Source: Histoplasma ohiense (lineage: Eukaryota; Ascomycota; Eurotiomycetes; Onygenales; Ajellomycetaceae). From it: a stretch of 64,000 bases of DNA. A model generated the notes under the pieces. The model was not told where the DNA came from. It did no database searches and was given only the letters and a program-made list of their open reading frames with translations. Numbering within the stretch: the stretch's first letter is position 1; each line of letters starts with the position of its first letter. Shown piece by piece: positions 1 through 10,453 of the stretch. Location: NCBI GenBank assembly GCA_017607445.1, contig JAEVHH010000003.1, positions 2,170,001-2,234,000 on the forward strand. Reading direction: 5' to 3'. The translations under genes were made by a program, and so were the position numbers.

Positions 1-1758
1 GACTACAGTGAGGTCTATAATGATCAAACTATATTATCTACTCTGCAACAGAAGTTGAAACATGGAGTTAGACTAGACTGAAAAGCTGATACTTTTTTTC
101 AAAATGATATTTCTTCTGATGTAGTCTGTGCATAAGTCTCTAATGAGTAAAATATTTTTTTTAATGAGTGAAAAGCACTTCATATATCAACATCTTCTAT
201 CTCTCATATAAACTCTTCCTCTTCATTGCATGTTGAGCAATATATGCCTCAGATTGCAGTCAATAAGGCTATTCTTGAGAACTCAGCATATACAGAAATG
301 CTCAAATCCTTCATCTCATTTCTGAGTAAAGCACAGAAGATTGATTCTTTTGCTGCTGAGTAAAGAGAGAAGATAAAAGAGAAGAATATGATTGTCACTG
401 AAAATATGCTATGAACAATTTCTGAGAATGATATATTGCATGCTGATGGTCACACATATGTCTCTCAACAAAAGACATTCATTGATGAAATTATCAGTGC
501 AAACCATGATGATTCACAGAGAGATCACTTTGATATAAAAAAGTTTATAGACAGCATTCAGAATAAATACTATTGACATGAGCTAGTCAGAGATATCAAA
601 GATTATATATTCACTTGTGATACTTGTCAAAGAGTAAAGCCAAAACAGCACAGACAATATAAAGAATTGAGTACAATTCTCTTATCATCAAATTCTTTTG
701 AGTTCATTACTATGAATTTTATTACAGACTTGTCAGTCTCTACATTCCTTCATCAAATCTACAATGCAATTTTAGTGATTGTGAATATATATACCAAGTT
801 TATAATCTATATTCTTTACATCAAAAATATTACTGCTGATGAACTAGTGGAAATTGTTTATACCAAGTTCTATACAATTTACAAAGTACTCAAAAATCAT
901 ATATCTGATTGAGGTTTGCTGTTTACAAGCTGTTATTGGTCCATCTTTTGTTATATGCTAGATGCATGCTGGAAACTTTCAACAGTCTTTCACTCTCAAA
1001 CAGATGATTCAATGAAATGATAAAATCAAATCTTGAAACATTATCTTCAATGCTTTATCAACTATCATCAAGATGACTGAGCATGCTGGCTATTACTAGT
1101 GTAGTTTGTTTACAATATCTCTCAACATGCCTCTACTGGAATGGCATCTGTGGAAGCCTTAATGAGATATCAATCTGATTTGAAAATTAATGTCAGCAAA
1201 CCACCACAACCAGTCACCATACATGCTGCTAGCTGCATGAAACATATTGAGAAAACATGTCATAAACTCATTGAGAATCTACAAAAGACATGACAAGCAC
1301 AGAAAATCTATTATGATGCAAAACATAAGTCTCAACAATTTAAAATAGATGACTATATTATACTCAATGCAAAAAATGTCCAATTGCTGTGCTCAGTTTG
1401 CAAACTTGATTATAAATATGTTGGACTCTTCAAGATTCTGAATATTATTGAAAAACAAGTGTACAAACTAGAACTATCATCTTTATATAGAAGCATTCAT
1501 TCTGTATTCTATATATCTTTATTGAAGCCATACAACCACAGAAATGAAGCTCTACCAGAACCAGAACTGAAACTTGTCAACAGCAAAGAAGAATATCAAG
1601 TTGAAGAAATTCTTGAAAAATGACAATGAAAAAACAAATCTCTGAAATATCTTGTGAGATGGACAGATTGAGGTTCTAGTGGTGATATATGAGAACTGAA
1701 AGAAAACATATTGAACACTCAGACATTTGAAATCTTTCTTGAACAAGAAAATGAATGA
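1..1758 (+). pseudogene. Family-C chromovirus C1, 3' part of pol (integrase and chromodomain), broken
   Basis: One forward frame runs from base 1 to about 1758 with many stops, mostly TGA. It reads as the end of a Ty3/gypsy polyprotein. The integrase HHCC zinc finger is near 500-640 (His residues, then CDTCQR). The core then follows, including SD-stop-GLLFTS near 904-930, where the stop sits at the Arg of the usual SDRG motif, and a broken form of the TDGQTE motif near 1000. A chromodomain follows near 1640-1740 (KYLVRW, a stop, then ELKENIL). Integrases of this class insert element cDNA, and the chromodomain is thought to steer insertion to heterochromatin. The 5' part of pol and gag lie before the window. 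The stop pattern fits CGA to TGA mutation. It is certainly a chromoviral pol and is inactive. Confidence 0.9.
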
Positions 1759-2296
1759 CAAATACAAAATCAACATACTTTCAAATACTAAAAGCACAAA
1801 CATCAAGTCAAAAGATGTCAGAAGTGCAAATCTTAAATTGAAAAATACTAGAAGTACAAATTTCATTCAAATCTCAATCAAATGTATTTTTTTTAAGGAT
1901 TTTATCAGAGAAAAGGGAAAAAGGAACAAATTCAATTTGGGTATAATAAATATAAAAAATAAAACATACAAGCAAGAAAAAAACAAAGAAAATGAGTTCT
2001 AAGAAAAGTCTAAAGACTCTCAGTTCACTCATCTTCATCTCATCTCTCATCTCTCACTTTCTCTTCTCTCTTTCATCATCTCTTTCATTTCTCTTCTCTG
2101 CCATCCTCACTCAATACTTCTTCTGATATTTGTAAATTACTGGCACTCATTTTGAATGCAGAGATATAGACAAATGTCTATTTCACAAAACATTTGTCTT
2201 CTCACTTCTCTTCTCCTCCATCAATCTATTCATTCTTCAGCACACTCAATGAAGAAAGACATTTCTCTTCATCTTCTTCTTTCACTTCTCCACCAT
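1759..2296 (+). other. C1 post-pol region, no clear gene
   Basis: The first 250 bases are A-rich and contain degenerate repeats around aagtcaaaagatgtcagaag and fragments of it. Then comes a CT-rich tract (about 2030-2290, tctcatctct-like), which reads as purine-rich on the minus strand. It lies downstream of the minus-strand antisense gene and may hold its 3' end. I see no independent gene here. Confidence 0.5.
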
Positions 2297-3142
2297 TCAG
2301 AGCACCCTCTCTCTCTGCTCCACAGATATCAGTGATAAATTGACAAGAGAAGCAGATACCACAGACACTGCTGCAGTCATTGATGTCTTCACAATCTTCT
2401 TCATTAACTCTTCAGTCAACTTCTCTCTCATCAATTTCTTTTCAATCAACTTCTTCACTGCAGAGTCTCTAAAGTTCATCATCTTCAAAACTCTCTCTTT
2501 CTCTAATGTCTCTGCTCTGAAAGAATCAGATATAATCACAGCCTTCAAAATCTGCATCTCTGCAGACTCAGCTGCTGTCTGATGCTGAGACTATAGAGCA
2601 TTCACCTCTGCTCTGTCTTGAGTGAACAGCATCATCAGACAAGATGTGTTCAATTATTTTATCAAATGATGAAGATGATTTTTGTGGTTGATCATATTCT
2701 TCTCAGCCACCACCCCTGCAAAAATAAACACTCGCCCGTGCATGATGCACCTCAGAAGAGGCATATCACACATCTAGCATCATTATCAGTATATCAACAT
2801 TGCTAAGAGCAAGAATTAAAGAGAATTACTCATGGATTTGCAGGATTTCTCTGCAGAGACACAAGCCTCACAATGCTTCTGAGTATTTGACCTCAACACA
2901 CATCAAAAATTGATGTTCTCAAGTCTAGAGGCACAATGTTCACATGGAATCTGACTGTTGTGCATCACATGATTAGAGCTAGGACAATATAACAAGTGAA
3001 CAGTGAATGGTGCTATATGGAAACAAGCTAGTGGTGCATGTAACCACACTAATAATGCCACTGGCAAGGAACATCAACAATAATACATGATAAGCACCCA
3101 AGAAACAACTTACTTAAAATCAGAATAACTGAGGAAGCCCAT
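2297..3142 (-). pseudogene. C1 antisense gene: six-Cys motif plus coiled-coil-like C-terminus
   Basis: This gene is encoded antisense to the C1 polyprotein. Exon 1 is 3142-3114 (ATG to an 11-residue start, donor GTAAGT) and exon 2 is 2954-2834, entered after CAACAG. Together they give 150 nt in frame and carry P-C-E-H-C, then single Cys residues, then C-E-A-C and S-C: the pattern is CxxC-x10-C-x9-CxxC-x6-C, spanning about 2944-2840. One TGA replaces an Arg. A phase-0 intron starts two residues after the sixth Cys; its donor GT has become AT, and the intron looks internally deleted (about 31 nt). Further downstream, 2557-2297 encodes an 86-residue charged stretch (EKERVLKMMNF, REKLTEELMKK) that looks coiled-coil. 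The frame between these parts needs at least one more intron, which I could not fix. The second copy at 20577-21390 is homologous. Function is unknown; a metal-binding domain is an inference. Confidence 0.65.
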
Positions 3143-3502
3143 TTTGATAAAAAAGAGAGGGGGAGGAAGAATGATGATATAAAAAATTTAAAAATTTTTT
3201 GGGAATGAGAAATCACAGCAGAAGGGCAAGGAGTTTTGATGATGATCAAGTTAAAAAAGAAGAGAAATCTTCAAGAAGAAAGAAATTCTTTTTGCTTCTC
3301 TGCACACAATCTCTGACAATCAAAGAATCCATCAATTCCATCTTATTAGAAAATCAATAACAATGTGTATACAAGCTATCTAGAGGACACGATCGATACA
3401 CTGCTATCAACAAGCAGAACTTACAATATGAAAATGTAATTATCTACTAGCAAGCAATCTATACAATCACTGAGAGCAGCTCTTATAAAAAAGAGGGGCA
3501 AT
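3143..3502 (+). other. C1 3' untranslated region with polypurine tract
   Basis: A noncoding stretch between the antisense gene and the 3' LTR. The polypurine tract aaaaaagagggg (3489-3498 and adjacent bases) directly precedes the LTR, as needed for plus-strand priming in LTR retrotransposons. The stretch near 3311-3330 (ctctgacaatcaaagaatcc) is the uninterrupted version of the site occupied by the tRNA-headed composite in copy C2 (21578-23394). Confidence 0.6.
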
Positions 3503-3765
3503 TGTAATGCACTTGTTTATTATTTCCTTATTATCTTCACTTATTCTTATCTCTTTCCATTATACTCTCACTACTGCTATTTCTATATGTATATATATAT
3601 CAATGTATGTATTTCGCACATCTTCTTTCTCTTTCTTTTCTTTCTTAGCAATTAGCTACACCACATTACACTACTATACTACACTCTACAATATATTACT
3701 ATTACCTCTGCTATGCTATAAACTATCTTCTACTGTTACTCTTCACACTGTCACTACACCTCACA
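3503..3765 (+). repeat. C1 3' LTR (family C, 263 bp)
   Basis: It begins TGTAATGCAC and ends ACACCTCACA, so it has TG...CA ends. The same 263-bp unit occurs as a solo LTR at 44663-44925 and, shortened, at 23573-23830. A polypurine tract precedes it, which marks it as a 3' LTR. The right-hand target-site flank would be attca (3766-3770); the matching left flank is outside the window. Confidence 0.85.
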
Positions 3766-4525
3766 ATTCATGTATGAGAAGAGCAATTCTGGAATAGAGT
3801 TATTTCTGCAGCAATTGAAAGAGCTTGAGACAAACTTGCAGAGTATTATATGAGAATCAATCAATTATTTGCTGATTACTATGCTGTTACTGCTGTACTT
3901 GATCCCTCTCATCGAATCAATGCATATACTTCCAGGGATTGAATGGCGGAAGAACGACAAATCTATGTTGATATAGCTCAGACATACTACAACAACAACT
4001 ATCAATAATATAAACAGAATAATATACAAATTGAAGAGTCAATAGAGCATGATTCTTTGATTAGTAACTTTGTTTTTTATAATACTCACTGAGATATTGA
4101 TATTAATCTGTTACTAATATTTATTGATTAAGAATTTGCACTTGTTGATTGCTGCTGAAAATCTGAGCAAACAAAATTCTTACAACACTGAATTTGACTG
4201 CTATCTATATAATGATTCTGTTAATATCAAAGGAAAATCTATTTTAGATCTGTGGAGGATGATCAGCAGTCAGTACTCAACAGTGACAATAATGACACAC
4301 AATATTCTGACAATTTCATTGACAGAAGTTGGTATGAAGAGAAAGTTTAACTCAAGTCAAGATATTTGTCACTATCATCATGATCAATTGCAAGGAGAAA
4401 CTGTAAAGAAATTGATGATGATTAAGCATGAAAAAGAAAAAGAAATTGTTGATAAGAATTCTATTGTGGCAGAATTCTCTTTCAATGATATAGTGGAGGA
4501 AAAAATTGAGTGTGATTGTATATAG
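3766..4525 (+). pseudogene. hAT transposase, C-terminal part
   Basis: The broken forward reading contains the hAT core segment YYAVTAVLDPSHRINAY near 3880-3950. From 4124 on there is a 133-residue open stretch with the hAT dimerisation region: EFDCYLYNDS, ILDLWRMISSQYSTVTIM, HNILTISLTEVG, KRKFNSS, then LQGETVKKLMMIKHEKEKE. These match the order of conserved blocks in hAT dimerisation domains (Dimer_Tnp_hAT). Transposase would cut at the terminal repeats of hAT-0 and of the related non-autonomous copies A-C. The reading is interrupted by TGA and TAA codons and lacks the N-terminal half (BED finger and most of the catalytic core), so it is not functional. Confidence 0.8.
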
Positions 4526-4903
4526 TATTAATGAGCTTGTGAGCATTACCAATAATTGTTATCAATTGTCATGTATTGTGAGTGTTATCAATAATTGTTA
4601 TCAATTGTCATGTATTACATAATCATCAGAATGGGACCAAACTTGAGCTAAAATCATGATCAGTCTCAGATCACATTCTTATTTTTCATAGTCAGTCACT
4701 TTACATGAAATAATAAATTTTATTGATTTTATAATAGTCATGTTAGATCTAAATCTGATTCTTTTACACTTCATTTCTGAAAATTTTGATCTCTTTACAC
4801 TTCCATTCTGATTCTGGTCCCACTGGAAATCATGTCAAGAAATGGACTGGGATCAAACCAAATCAAATCAAATGTGAAATTCATGGTCCCACTGATCAGT
4901 CTA
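3766..4903 (+). mobile_element. hAT-0: remnant of the autonomous hAT transposon
   Basis: The right part of a hAT element. The transposase C-terminus occupies 3766-4525, followed by a subterminal region (4612-4903) that matches the ends of the non-autonomous copies A and B: tcatcagaatgggaccaaac near the inside, and ggtcccactgatcagtcta at the tip. The 8 bp after the tip, agtgatac (4904-4911), correspond to agtaatac in the uninterrupted LINE copy L2 at about 6010, so the element inserted into LINE L1. Its left part was cut off when chromovirus C1 inserted. A 38-bp direct duplication (attgttatcaattgtcatgt core) lies at about 4545-4615. Confidence 0.8.
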
Positions 4904-5843
4904 AGTGATACAACTCAGCTGATGATCTGAAGTACAATTCATTGAATAATGAGCACTGAAGTGACATGAGAAACCTGCTCTGAAATCTCTGAGTTGAGAT
5001 GAAGAAGATAGAGTGCAACATCATTGAAATACAGAGTATCTCTTCAGACACAGATGAAATCACAGTGCAGCTGCTCAAAATATATTGACAGTATATATCT
5101 CTCTTTATACAGCAGCTATACAACTGCTGCCTCTGGCTCTGCCACTTCTCATAAACATGAAAGCTGACAGAGATGACAATGATATTTAAAATAGATAAGA
5201 GAGACAGAAGCTCAGTCTGCTTCTGAAGACTTATTACTCTTCTCTCAGTAATCTTCAAAGAGCTGAAATACATTGTTGTAAGACAACTGATGTATACAAC
5301 ACTCATTCATGATATAATCAGTTTGCAGTATGAAGAGATACTACTCAGATAATCTGCAATGAATCTGATAACTGCTTTCACTCATAAGATGAAGACAGTC
5401 TTCACACAAAACAAAGAGATATTCATAATCATAATAAATATGCAGAATGTCTTTGATGCTGTGCTGTATAGACAGCTACTTCAGTGAATAATACAACAGA
5501 GATGACTGTATAAGCTGCTACAGCTTATTGACAGCTTTCTCATCAAACACAGAGCTCAGATTCAGCTGAAGAGAATCACTACAGCAGTATATCAGATGCA
5601 ATGTGATATATTACAAAGATCTTCTCTGTCATCAATACTATTTCTTCTGTATCTGACAGAGCTGCTGTGACAGAATTCAAAATTGCACTTTAGCTATACA
5701 GATGATCTGAACATTTGACAGACTATACACTCACTTGACAACAATACTATTCTTCTCAGCCATGATATACAGAGTATTCTGAGATGAAGAAAGACAAACA
5801 AAGTAATCTTTGCATCAGAGAAATTTAAGATGATTCATCTCAC
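4904..5843 (+). pseudogene. L1 ORF2, reverse transcriptase domain
   Basis: The forward reading has frequent TGA stops. Its RT blocks are recognisable: a thumb/palm segment AFTHKMKTVFTQNKEIFIIIINMQNVFDAVLYRQLLQ (given here as a region near 5380-5490), then QRSSLSSILFLLYLTELL near 5610-5660 and YTDD near 5697-5708. The YTDD box keeps both Asp residues. The element would make cDNA by target-primed reverse transcription. The copy is interrupted at 5843/5844 by L2 and resumes at 9518. Confidence 0.75.
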
Positions 5844-5858
5844 AAGAAAGTGACACAA
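5844..5858 (+). repeat. Left target-site duplication of L2 (15 bp)
   Basis: The sequence aagaaagtgacacaa is repeated exactly at 9518-9532, bracketing LINE L2. It belongs to the L1 post-RT sequence, so L2 inserted into L1. Confidence 0.9.
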
Positions 5859-5861
5859 AAT

Positions 5862-8800
5862 GATCAATGAGATCAGAGATGGCAGAGATCTGTACTGAGT
5901 GATAGCATAGCATAAGCTGAAACTCAATCTCAAAGCACCCTCTCTGATGATTGAAGATTAGATTATAGAAGAGACAGTCATCAAATCTGAGACACTTCAG
6001 CAAGTTATTCTGAAGTAATACAACTCAGCTGATGATCTGAAATACAACTCACTGAATGATGAGCACTGAAGCAGCATGAGAAATCTGTTCTAAAATCTCT
6101 AAATTGAGATGAAGAAGATAGAGTGCAACATCATTGAAGTACAGAGTATCTCTTCAGATACAGATGAAATCACAATGCAGTTGCTCAAAGTATATTGACA
6201 GTATATATCTCTTTTTATACAGCAACTATACAACTGCTGTCTTCAGCTCTGTCACTTCTTATGAATCTGAAAGCTGACAGAGATGACAATGATATCTAAG
6301 ATAGATAAGAGAGACAAAAGCTCAGTCCACTTCTGAAGACTTATTGTTTTTCTCTCAGTAATCTTCAAGAGACTGAAACACATTGTTGCAAGATGACTGA
6401 TGTACACAGCATTCATTTATGATATAGTCAGTTTGCAGTATGAAGAGACACTGCTCAGATGATCTGCAATGAATCTGATAGCTGCTTTCACTCATGAAAT
6501 AAAGACAGTCTTCATACAAAACAAGAAGATATTCATAATCACAATGAATGTATAGAGTGTCTTTGACACTGTGCTGTATAGACAGCTGCTTCAGTGAATG
6601 ATGCAACAGAAATGATTATACAAACTGCTATAACTCATTAACAGCTTTCTCACTGAATGCAGAGCTCAGATTCAACTGAAGAGAATTATCACAGCAGCAC
6701 ATCAGATGCAATATGATACATCACAGAGATCTTCTCTGTTATCAATACTGTTTCTTCTGTATCTGACAGAGCTGTTGTGACAGAACTCAGAATTGCACTT
6801 TAACTATACAGATAATTTGAACACTTGATGAGTTATACATTTACTTAACAACAATACTACTCTTCTCAGCTATGATATACAGAGTATTCTGAGATGAAGA
6901 GAGACAAACAAAATGATCTTCACATCAGAAAAACTTGAGATAATTCATCTCACAAAAAAGCAATATAATGAAACATCATCAGTGATTGTATTAGAGAATC
7001 TAATTATACACTGTGTCACTGTCTCAGCTGAACAGAAATTAGTATTCTGTTGACTGAGTGTATACTTTGACAGAAGACTTATCTGAAGATTATATATCTC
7101 TGTCTGAATAAAAAAGATAAGAACTGTGACTCAGTATATATGAAGTTTAGAAAAGATCAGAGATAAACTTTCAGTAGATGTTCTATAAAAGACAGTCATC
7201 ATCTATATAATTCTCTCACTGCTCTATAACACAGAGATCTGATATGACAGCTGCATGCAGTCAGTAAAACACACAGACAGAAGTGAAGAGATCAGCTTCT
7301 GTCTAAAATAACATATAAGAACAGTTAAGAAAATGTTTATTATGATAGTCAGAGAAATTCTTTCAGTTTTCTATACAACATCTATCACAACTCTATATCA
7401 GAATGCTGAACTCTCATCAGCAATGATAGCTCTGAAGAAGATCAAAATATATTTTGCAACAAAACTTCAGATAATAAATGAGAGATATTCACTGACTTTA
7501 TAGATAGTTCTTTCAATGATTATATATAAAAGAGAGACTGAAATCTGACAGTATCTGAAGATCAAAATTCAGAGATTGAGAACACTGCTGTCTGCAGTCA
7601 ATAGATTCACACTTATCATTCCACACTACTCAGAGAAATGTGAGACAGACTTCACAGAGAATATAGACAAAAAAAATACTGCTCAGATATTCAAGAAATA
7701 ATGAGAAAATCAATCTTCAATAAATCTATATATTTTCTCAGATGAATCAGAACAGATTCTTGACAACAATAGATGAATAAACTATAACTTTATAGTCTAT
7801 CAGAGAAATAAACAACTGATCAGTTTCTCAGCTGCACTGAGCTCTATATCATATATCTTTAATGCTGAGACAGTTGATGTCTGTTGTGTATTAGAGTACA
7901 TAATGAAGCTTCAACTCTGTATTATAAATGACAGTATCAATTTTTGAATCTGACTCTGCTTTGACAATATCTCAGTCATCTGAAGTATACAGAGCAGTGC
8001 AGTAATCTTCTTAAACTGAGTCTACAGTTACTGTCATGAGCTTCTCAGACAATATAATATGAGCTTGAAATGAGCTCTGAGATATATGAGAATAGAGAGC
8101 AATGAGAAAACAGACTGTCTGACTAAATGAGTAATCTCATCTACTACAGTCTCAGTCTATAAACTTGAGATCATACTCACAGTCAGTGAGATCTGCACAG
8201 TGATCAAACAGCTCAGTCAAGAAACAGAATGAGAATGATGAAGCAAAGTCTGTGAAAAACTCTCTGACTGATATCAGAGCTGAAGATTCAGTAGACTGAC
8301 TATGAAATATCAAATAAAAATCTCTTCAGAGCTCATTATATTATAATATACTCTTCATCACTGACTCACACTCTGCTTCTCTCATGGAGACTTCTTTTGA
8401 TATCATAGACACTTTCAGCATACAGATGCAAGACTCATCTGTATCTGTAAACACAATAAAAACTCAGAATATTTGATACTCTGTCAACACTTACAAAAAT
8501 ATTTTTTTCACTGATTCAAAAAATCAGCAGCACAGTCATACAACTGAGTGACAGCTGTTGTCTATCTACAGTCTCTGATCTCTACAGACTTTGTAAAACT
8601 GCTTGATCATACACAGTTCTACACACAATACTGCATAAGATAACACAGCTGTTTGAACATATATCATCTAACAGCCTCTCACAGCAGTTCCAAGTCTATA
8701 CAGACAGTACAGATAGCACAACATTCAGTACAACTGATTCAATCAATACAATAAATTCAATCAATGCAATCAGTACAAACAGTACAATCAGTTCAATCAA

Positions 8801-9070
8801 TACAATCAGCTCAATCAATTCAATCAATACAAACAGTACAATCAATTCAATCAGTTCAATTGATACAAACAGTACAAACAGTACAATTGATACAATCAAT
8901 TCAATCAGTTCAATCAGTTCAATTGATGCAAATGATTCAATCAGTATAATTGACTCATCTGTTTCAATTAGCTGTGGTATAATCAGTACAGTCAGTATGC
9001 TGATTCAATCATACTCTCTTCTCTCTCTCTCTCTGAGCTTGTGCTGAGTCACATGATTGCAAAATATTAC
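5862..9070 (+). pseudogene. L2 ORF2: RT, RNase H and Cys/His tail
   Basis: Order of parts in the broken frame: the linker (MINEIRDGRDLY, 5862 on); RT with QRSSLLSILFLLYLTELL near 6735-6780 and YTDN at about 6819; a post-RT block with VYFDRRLI near 7060 (the common LGVYFD region); an RNase-H-like block with ELLRQYN and NEKTDCLTK near 8030-8130; a Cys/His block with ICKHNKNSEYLILCQH near 8440-8490; and then a Gln-rich repeat. Nearly all stops are TGA at positions where Arg or Trp fits. In the RT box the second Asp codon reads AAT, another CpG-type change. It is inactive. Confidence 0.75.
8690..8960 (+). repeat. 9-bp tandem repeat coding (Gln-Ser/Thr-Val/Ile)n
   Basis: Degenerate 9-bp units such as caatcagta, caaacagta and caatcaatt repeat about 28 times. 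In the ORF2 frame they read QSV, QTV, QSI and similar. They sit at the C-terminal end of ORF2 after the Cys/His block. A shorter and differently ordered version is in L1 at 11530-11735. The reverse strand also stays open over this tract, but that is a shadow of the repeat. Confidence 0.8.
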
Positions 9071-9517
9071 AGATGACACAGTCTTTTCTTCACTCTTCTC
9101 TTTATTTTTTTTTCAGAACATTTATTTTTTCTTTTTTCTTTTATCTGTTTCATCTGTTTTTCTTCTATTGTTAGAAGTACAGACAGTTCTTGAATCAACT
9201 GAAAGAGTTATCTCTCTTCATTCACTATAAAGTCTTTCAGACACAGCAGCAGCAGTCCTCTCAGAAACCACACTATAGCTTCATCATAAATGATCATACA
9301 TCAGATTAAAAATAAATATACAGTTCAGAAAAATCCTTTCAATGAGCTGAGTTTTTTCAAGAGTTGTTATCTGAATTCTGTTTTCTCTCTCTCTGTATAC
9401 ATAGAAATCTCTTCAGTGTAGCATGTCTTCATGCCCTTTGAAAGATTTCTGAAACACAGACACTGCCCGTGCTTTCTCCGGAATGTTAAATCAATACAAA
9501 CAAACAAACAAACAAAT
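9071..9517 (+). other. L2 3' UTR and tail
   Basis: Noncoding, T-rich and then CT-rich (near 9390), ending in the ACAA-type tail. The 8-bp segment gatgacac near 9073-9080 is the unoccupied version of the hAT-A insertion site in L1. Other copies of this 3' end are at 10454-10700 (minus), 26398-26548 (plus) and 26746-27193 (minus). Confidence 0.7.
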
Positions 9518-10453
9518 AAGAAAGTGACACAATGAAACACTGTCAGTGATTGTATCAGAGAATCTGATTATACACTCTGTCACTGTTTCAGCTGAATAGA
9601 AGTCAGTATTTTATTGACTGAGTGTATACTTTGACAGAAAACTCATCTGAAGATCATATATCTCTGTCTGAGCAAAAAAGACAAAAGCTGTGGCTCAGTA
9701 TATTTGAAGTCTAGAAAAGATCAGAAATAAGCTCTCAGTAGATGCTCTGTAAAAGATGATCATTATCTATATAATTCTCTCACTGCTCTATAGCACAGAG
9801 ATCTGATACAGCAGCTGTACACAGTCAGTAAAATATATAAACAGAAGTGAGAAAATCAGCTCTCATCTGAAATAACATATAAAAACAGTTGAGAAAATAC
9901 TTATCATAGTAATCAGAGAAATTCTTTCAGTTTTCTGTATAATATTCATCACAACTCTATACTGAAATGCTGAGCTCTCAGCAGCAATGATAGCTCTGAA
10001 GAAGATCAAAATATATTTCACAACAAAGCTTCAGATAATGAATAAGAGATATTCACTGATTTCACAGATAACTTTTTCAATAATTATATATGAAAGAAAG
10101 ACTGAAACTCAGCAGCATCTGAAGATCAAGATTCAGAGATTGAAGATACTGCTGTCTGCAGTTAATAGATTCACACTTATCATCTCACACTACTCAAAGA
10201 GATATAGAACAGACTTCACAGAGAATGTAGATAAAAAAAATACTACTCAGACATTCAAAAAATAATGAAATGAATCTTCAACAAATTTATATATTTTCTC
10301 AGATAAATCAGTATAGATTCTTGACAACAGCAGACAGATGAGCTATAGCTTTATAATCTATCAGAGAAACAAACAGCTGATCAGCTTCTTAGCTGCACTG
10401 AGCTCTATATCATATATCTTCAACACTGAGACAGTTGATATCTGCTGTGTATT
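9518..10453 (+). pseudogene. L1 ORF2, post-RT and RNase H part
   Basis: Continues L1 after L2, starting with the right 15-bp duplication (9518-9532). It reads RHNETLSVIV, then VYFDRKLI near 9630, and a 92-residue open stretch at 9987-10265. It aligns with L2 from 6960 to about 7890. It stops at 10453, where a minus-strand LINE tail begins, and about 500 bp of L1 are missing compared with L2 (roughly L2 7890-8395). Confidence 0.7.

Larger units (their letters stand above)
5859..9517 (+). mobile_element. LINE L2, 5'-truncated Tad-like element nested in L1
   Basis: A 3659-bp LINE copy between 15-bp duplications, ending in an ACAA/CAAA tail (9494-9517). It starts in the linker between endonuclease and RT, so it is 5'-truncated. 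It carries RT, RNase H, a Cys/His C-terminal motif, a 9-bp repeat tract and a 3' UTR with CT-rich stretches. The last 50 bases keep some CpG (cactgcccgtgctttctccg), while most of the copy has lost it. Confidence 0.85.

Noticed and set aside
8696..8899. Minus-strand open frame rich in Leu, Ile and Val
   Set aside because: It is the reverse reading of the 9-bp repeat (QSV on the plus strand).
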